A stretch of DNA of 17,531 nt from JAGQTE01 sp964648005 (lineage in GTDB: Bacteria; Actinomycetota; Acidimicrobiia; Acidimicrobiales; Acidimicrobilacustridaceae), in contig CAZYKR010000065.1 in NCBI GenBank assembly GCA_964648005.1, forward strand, positions 1 through 17,531, given 5' to 3'. The notes under the pieces were generated by a model. The model ran no database searches, was not told the DNA's origin, and saw nothing but the letters and a program-made list of their open reading frames with translations. Shown in pieces: positions 14,994 to 17,531 of this stretch (position 1 is its first letter; each line of letters begins with the position of its first letter). A program made the translations under genes and the position numbers.

Positions 14994-16013
14994 GTGCGCT
15001 TGCTCCTGACGAACGACGACGGCATCGAATCGGAAGGCCTGCACGTGCTGGCCGCGGCCATGGCCGACGCCGGCCACGAGGTGGTGATCGCCGCGCCCGA
15101 CCAGGACTACTCGGGCGCTGGGGCCTCGATCGGCCGGATCAGCACCGACGACACGATCTCGGTGCAGCGGGTCGAGGTGCCGGGCTGCGCCGGCATCCCG
15201 GCGTTCGCCATCGGCGGGCCGCCCGGGCTGTGCGTCGTCGCCGCTCGTCTCGGCGCCCTCGGCGACCTCGGGTTCCACGACCCGGCGCTCGAGCCGAAGG
15301 CGCCGCCGTGGTACGTGGTGTCGGGCACCAACGCCGGCGCCAACACCGCCCGATCGATCCTGCACTCCGGCACGGTCGGCGCCTGCCTGACCGCCCAGAA
15401 CTTCGGCGTGTCGGGCCTGGCGGTGAGCGTGGCGTGGGCCGAGCCGTGGCAGTGGCACACCGCGGCACGGCTCGCGGTCGACGTGTTGCCGATGTTGGAG
15501 GACGCGCCCGACCGCACGGTGCTGAACCTGAACGTGCCCGCGCTCCCCTACGACGAGGTGCTCGGCATCCGGTGGGCGCGCCTCGCCCCGTTCGGGTCGG
15601 TGCGCTTCGCCGTGACCGAGCAGGGCCGCCAGACCTCGGGCACCAAGCTCGACCCCGGCGAGACCATCGGGCTCGAGCTCGAGCTGATCGCCACCGACTA
15701 TCAGCCGCCGAGCGACACCGACCAGGCGATCATCCAGGCGGGCTACGCCGCACTGACGACGCTGGTGGGCGTGGCGGAGGCGTGGGATCCGGACCACGAC
15801 GGTGTCGCCGGTGCGCTGGCCGACGACGTCGACCTGAGTGAGGTGACCGAGGAGTCGGCGCCCGCAGCGGACGAGCCGCCGGCGCACCTGCGCGGCCGGG
15901 TCGTGCCCGGTGCCTCGCTGCACCCGGTGCACCGCATCCCCGACGCCTCCGATCGCCGCACGCTGCACCGCCCTGAGGTGGCGAGCGATCCCATCGCGCC
16001 GCTCCCAAAGTGA
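14994..16013 (+). CDS. surE: 5'/3'-nucleotidase SurE, with a C-terminal extension
   Basis: Seen: 339 residues. The N-terminus MRLLLTNDDGIESEGL carries the SurE metal ligands Asp8 and Asp9. Ser40 (DYSGAGASI) and the SGTNAGANT motif (110-118, Asn113) complete the active site. TDQAIIQAGYAALTTL (242-257) is the usual end of the SurE core. Function: divalent-metal-dependent dephosphorylation of nucleoside 5'- and 3'-monophosphates, in the cytoplasm. SurE is normally about 250-265 residues; here about 80 more residues follow, hydrophilic and acidic, then basic, with a DPDHDG segment at 265-270. Start: GTG 14994, chosen because TNDDG must sit near the N-terminus; upstream in-frame codons do not resemble SurE. 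The gene diverges from the sigma factor and is followed after 31 bases by the glcD-like gene. Confidence 0.94.
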   Translation: MRLLLTNDDGIESEGLHVLAAAMADAGHEVVIAAPDQDYSGAGASIGRISTDDTISVQRVEVPGCAGIPAFAIGGPPGLCVVAARLGALGDLGFHDPALEPKAPPWYVVSGTNAGANTARSILHSGTVGACLTAQNFGVSGLAVSVAWAEPWQWHTAARLAVDVLPMLEDAPDRTVLNLNVPALPYDEVLGIRWARLAPFGSVRFAVTEQGRQTSGTKLDPGETIGLELELIATDYQPPSDTDQAIIQAGYAALTTLVGVAEAWDPDHDGVAGALADDVDLSEVTEESAPAADEPPAHLRGRVVPGASLHPVHRIPDASDRRTLHRPEVASDPIAPLPK

Positions 16014-16031
16014 GCGTTGCTCACCCGTTGC

Positions 16032-16044
16032 TACAGTCCCGCAG
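16032..16044 (+). promoter_or_regulatory. Putative leaderless promoter of the glcD-like gene
   Basis: TACAGT (16032-16037) is an exact TANNNT, followed by seven bases (CCCGCAG) and ATG 16045. No SD is present. No convincing -35 at the right distance. Confidence 0.55.
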
Positions 16045-17415
16045 ATGTCTGCCATCGCCGACCTGTTCGTCGACCTCCTCGGCCCTGACGCCGTCGAGGC
16101 CGGCGATATCAACGAGGACTACACCCACGACGAGGCGCTGACGGCGGCGCCGGTGGTGCCGGCGGCGGTCCTCAAGCCCTCGAGCACGGACGACGTGGCC
16201 GCCATCGCCCGCCTCGCCAACGAGCACGGCATCCCGCTGACGGCGCGGGGCGCCGGCACCGGCCTCTCCGGTGCCGCCATCGCCCGGCCCGACGGGGTGG
16301 TCGTCAGCTTCGAGCGGATGAACCGCATCCTCGAGATCGACACCGAGAACTTCGTCGCCGTGGTGCAGCCCGGGGTGCAGCTCGATGAGCTCGACGAGGC
16401 ACTCGCCCCGCTCGGCCTCGTCTACCAGGTGTTCCCGGGCGAGTACTCGGCCAGCCTCGGCGGCAACGTCAACACCAACGCCGGTGGCATGCGCGCCGTC
16501 AAGTACGGCGTGACCCGCCACCACGTGCTCGGCCTCGAGGCCGTCCTCGCCACCGGCGAGGTCATCCGCACCGGCGGCAAGATCGTCAAGGTCTCGACCG
16601 GCTACGACCTCACCCAGCTCATCGTCGGGTCCGAAGGCACGTTGGCCATCACCACCGAGGCCACGCTGCGCCTGTACCCGCGTGCCAAGCACGGGGCGAC
16701 GGTGCTGGCGCCGTTCGCCACGCTGGAGCAGGTCACCAACGCCGTGCCGCAGATCGTGGCGTCGGGCGTCGGGCCGCTCATCCTCGAGTACATCGACATG
16801 TTGACGATGGCGGCCACGTGCAGCTTCGTCGGCCTCGACCTCGGCATCCCCGACGACGTGCGCGACGCCGCCCTTGCCTATCTGGTGGTCGCCCTCGAGT
16901 CCCAGCACGAGGACCGCCTCGACGCCGACGTCGCCGCCGTCGCCGAACACCTCGCCGAGCTCGGCGCCATCGACGTCTACGTGCTGCCGTCGAACGCCGC
17001 CGCGCAGCTGATCGACGCCCGCGAGAAGGCGTTCTGGGTGGCGAAGGCCAACGGCGCCGACGACGTGGTCGACGTGGTCGTGCCCCGGGCGTCGATCCCG
17101 GCCTTCATGGAGAAGGTGTCGGCCATCGCCACCGAGCACGGCGCCTGGATCGCCGGCTGCGGGCACGCCGGCGACGGCAACGTGCACATGGGCGTGTTCC
17201 AGTCCGACCCCGAGGTGCGCGGCCAGGTGATGAAGGCGCTCTTCGCGGCGGGCGTGGAGCTCGGCGGCGCCATCTCGGGCGAGCACGGCCTCGGCACCGA
17301 GAAGAAGCAGTACTTCCTCGAGCTCGAGGACCCCACCAAGATCGAGCTCATGCGGCGCATCAAGGCCGCCTTCGACCCCAACGGGATCCTCAATCCCGGC
17401 AACGTCTTCGACTGA
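16045..17415 (+). CDS. glcD: FAD-binding oxidase, GlcD-like (glycolate / D-lactate dehydrogenase type)
   Basis: Seen: 456 residues, the normal length for GlcD-type flavoproteins. A PCMH-type FAD-binding domain covers about 36-216, with LTARGAGTGLSG (65-76), VQPGVQLDEL, and SASLGGNVNTNAGGMRAVKY (135-154) contacting FAD. The C-terminal FAD-oxidase domain carries GCGHAGDGNVHMGVF (371-385) and SGEHGLGTEKK (411-421), both family hallmarks, and ends in DPNGILNPGNVFD. Function: oxidation of a 2-hydroxy acid (glycolate, D-lactate or 2-hydroxyglutarate) to the 2-oxo acid with electrons passed to a quinone or another carrier. The exact substrate cannot be fixed, and no GlcE/GlcF partner is visible. Start: ATG 16045, leaderless-looking. 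The thiamine-diphosphate enzyme begins 19 bases after its stop and is probably co-transcribed. Confidence 0.95.
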   Translation: MSAIADLFVDLLGPDAVEAGDINEDYTHDEALTAAPVVPAAVLKPSSTDDVAAIARLANEHGIPLTARGAGTGLSGAAIARPDGVVVSFERMNRILEIDTENFVAVVQPGVQLDELDEALAPLGLVYQVFPGEYSASLGGNVNTNAGGMRAVKYGVTRHHVLGLEAVLATGEVIRTGGKIVKVSTGYDLTQLIVGSEGTLAITTEATLRLYPRAKHGATVLAPFATLEQVTNAVPQIVASGVGPLILEYIDMLTMAATCSFVGLDLGIPDDVRDAALAYLVVALESQHEDRLDADVAAVAEHLAELGAIDVYVLPSNAAAQLIDAREKAFWVAKANGADDVVDVVVPRASIPAFMEKVSAIATEHGAWIAGCGHAGDGNVHMGVFQSDPEVRGQVMKALFAAGVELGGAISGEHGLGTEKKQYFLELEDPTKIELMRRIKAAFDPNGILNPGNVFD

Positions 17416-17420
17416 TCGAC

Positions 17421-17425
17421 GGGAG
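17421..17425 (+). promoter_or_regulatory. Ribosome binding site GGGAG of the right-edge gene
   Basis: GGGAG lies nine bases before ATG 17435, a usable SD that supports this start. Confidence 0.5.
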
Positions 17426-17434
17426 ACCCCTTCC

Positions 17435-17531
17435 ATGAACGGCGCCCAAGCCCTCATCCGCACCCTCGTCGACGCCGGCGGCGACGGGGGCGTCATGCAC
17501 CCCCGCCCGGCGGGGATGCACTTCGTCGCCC
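17435..17531 (+). CDS. N-terminus of a thiamine-diphosphate enzyme (acetolactate synthase large-subunit-like), partial and aberrant
   Basis: Seen: 32 codons to the window end. The opening MNGAQALIRTLVDAG and the later MHFVA match the start of actinobacterial acetolactate synthase-like proteins, in which the intervening stretch normally reads GVDVCFTNPGTSE. Here that stretch reads GGDGGVMHPRPAG: spacing is kept, but most residues differ, including the Glu that normally activates thiamine diphosphate. No frameshift is needed. Family knowledge: these enzymes condense or decarboxylate 2-oxo acids such as pyruvate. Possible explanations are low-quality sequence near a contig end, a non-catalytic paralog, or a pseudogene; I favour the first. 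Downstream of the glcD-like gene, a 2-oxo acid enzyme would make metabolic sense. Confidence 0.65.
   Translation, partial: MNGAQALIRTLVDAGGDGGVMHPRPAGMHFVA

Noticed and set aside
15786..15833. Calcium-binding EF-hand or dockerin-like loop in the SurE tail (DPDHDG)
   Set aside because: Asp at positions 1, 3 and 5 fits, but the required acidic residue at position 12 is Ala, and there is no second loop.
14616..16112. 498-codon open frame on the minus strand across surE
   Set aside because: Arg/Gly/His-rich antisense shadow that also overlaps the sigma factor gene in another frame.
16021..17496. 491-codon open frame on the minus strand
   Set aside because: Antisense of the glcD-like gene; composition is typical of a complementary-strand shadow.

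Overview
The window is dense, very GC-rich bacterial chromosome in which nearly every base is coding. The content suggests a member of the Actinomycetota, most likely near the class Acidimicrobiia. The reasons are a DUF3039 protein, an SCO6745-like protein, many genes without Shine-Dalgarno (SD) sequences but with a -10 hexamer 6-8 nt before the start codon, and exported proteins with Thr/Ser/Pro/Ala-rich stalks. The phylum is well supported; the class is an inference from style. No rRNA, tRNA, CRISPR array, insertion sequence, integrase or phage gene was seen.

Layout from the left. On the minus strand, a MauE-like membrane protein is translationally coupled to a membrane-anchored thioredoxin-like protein cut by the left edge. 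Divergent from them are two predicted lipoproteins in tandem: a family-5 ABC solute-binding protein without permeases, and a ThuA-like protein. Then come an SDR oxidoreductase (minus) and an alpha/beta hydrolase (plus) that diverge from a 29-bp gap, a Met/Asp-rich lipoprotein with secreted repeats (minus), an SCO6745-like protein (plus), an iron-sulfur class I fumarase (minus), and DUF3039 plus a two-helix membrane peptide (plus). From 9182 to 11827 the minus strand carries an 88-residue protein of unknown function, an ABC ATPase and its large permease. Next on the minus strand are an ECF-type sigma factor, a coupled membrane protein and a Tat-exported PhoD-like phosphatase. The right end (plus) has SurE with a long tail, a GlcD-like FAD oxidase and the first 97 bases of a thiamine-diphosphate enzyme resembling acetolactate synthase.

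How the genes fit together. Most are single transcription units in alternating orientation, so this looks like ordinary housekeeping chromosome and not an island. The functional groups I can defend are MauE plus redoxin (disulfide chemistry at the membrane), ATPase plus permease (one ABC exporter), sigma factor plus membrane partner (signalling, with phoD next on the same strand under its own putative promoter), and possibly solute-binding protein plus ThuA (sugar or peptide uptake at the cell surface).

I found no convincing new multi-gene system. The most useful second-look items are the apparently decayed or mis-sequenced enzyme signature at the right end, the widespread leaderless promoter pattern, the shared divergent -10 element at 4586-4592, and the paired dyads that frame the -10 at 11838-11873.
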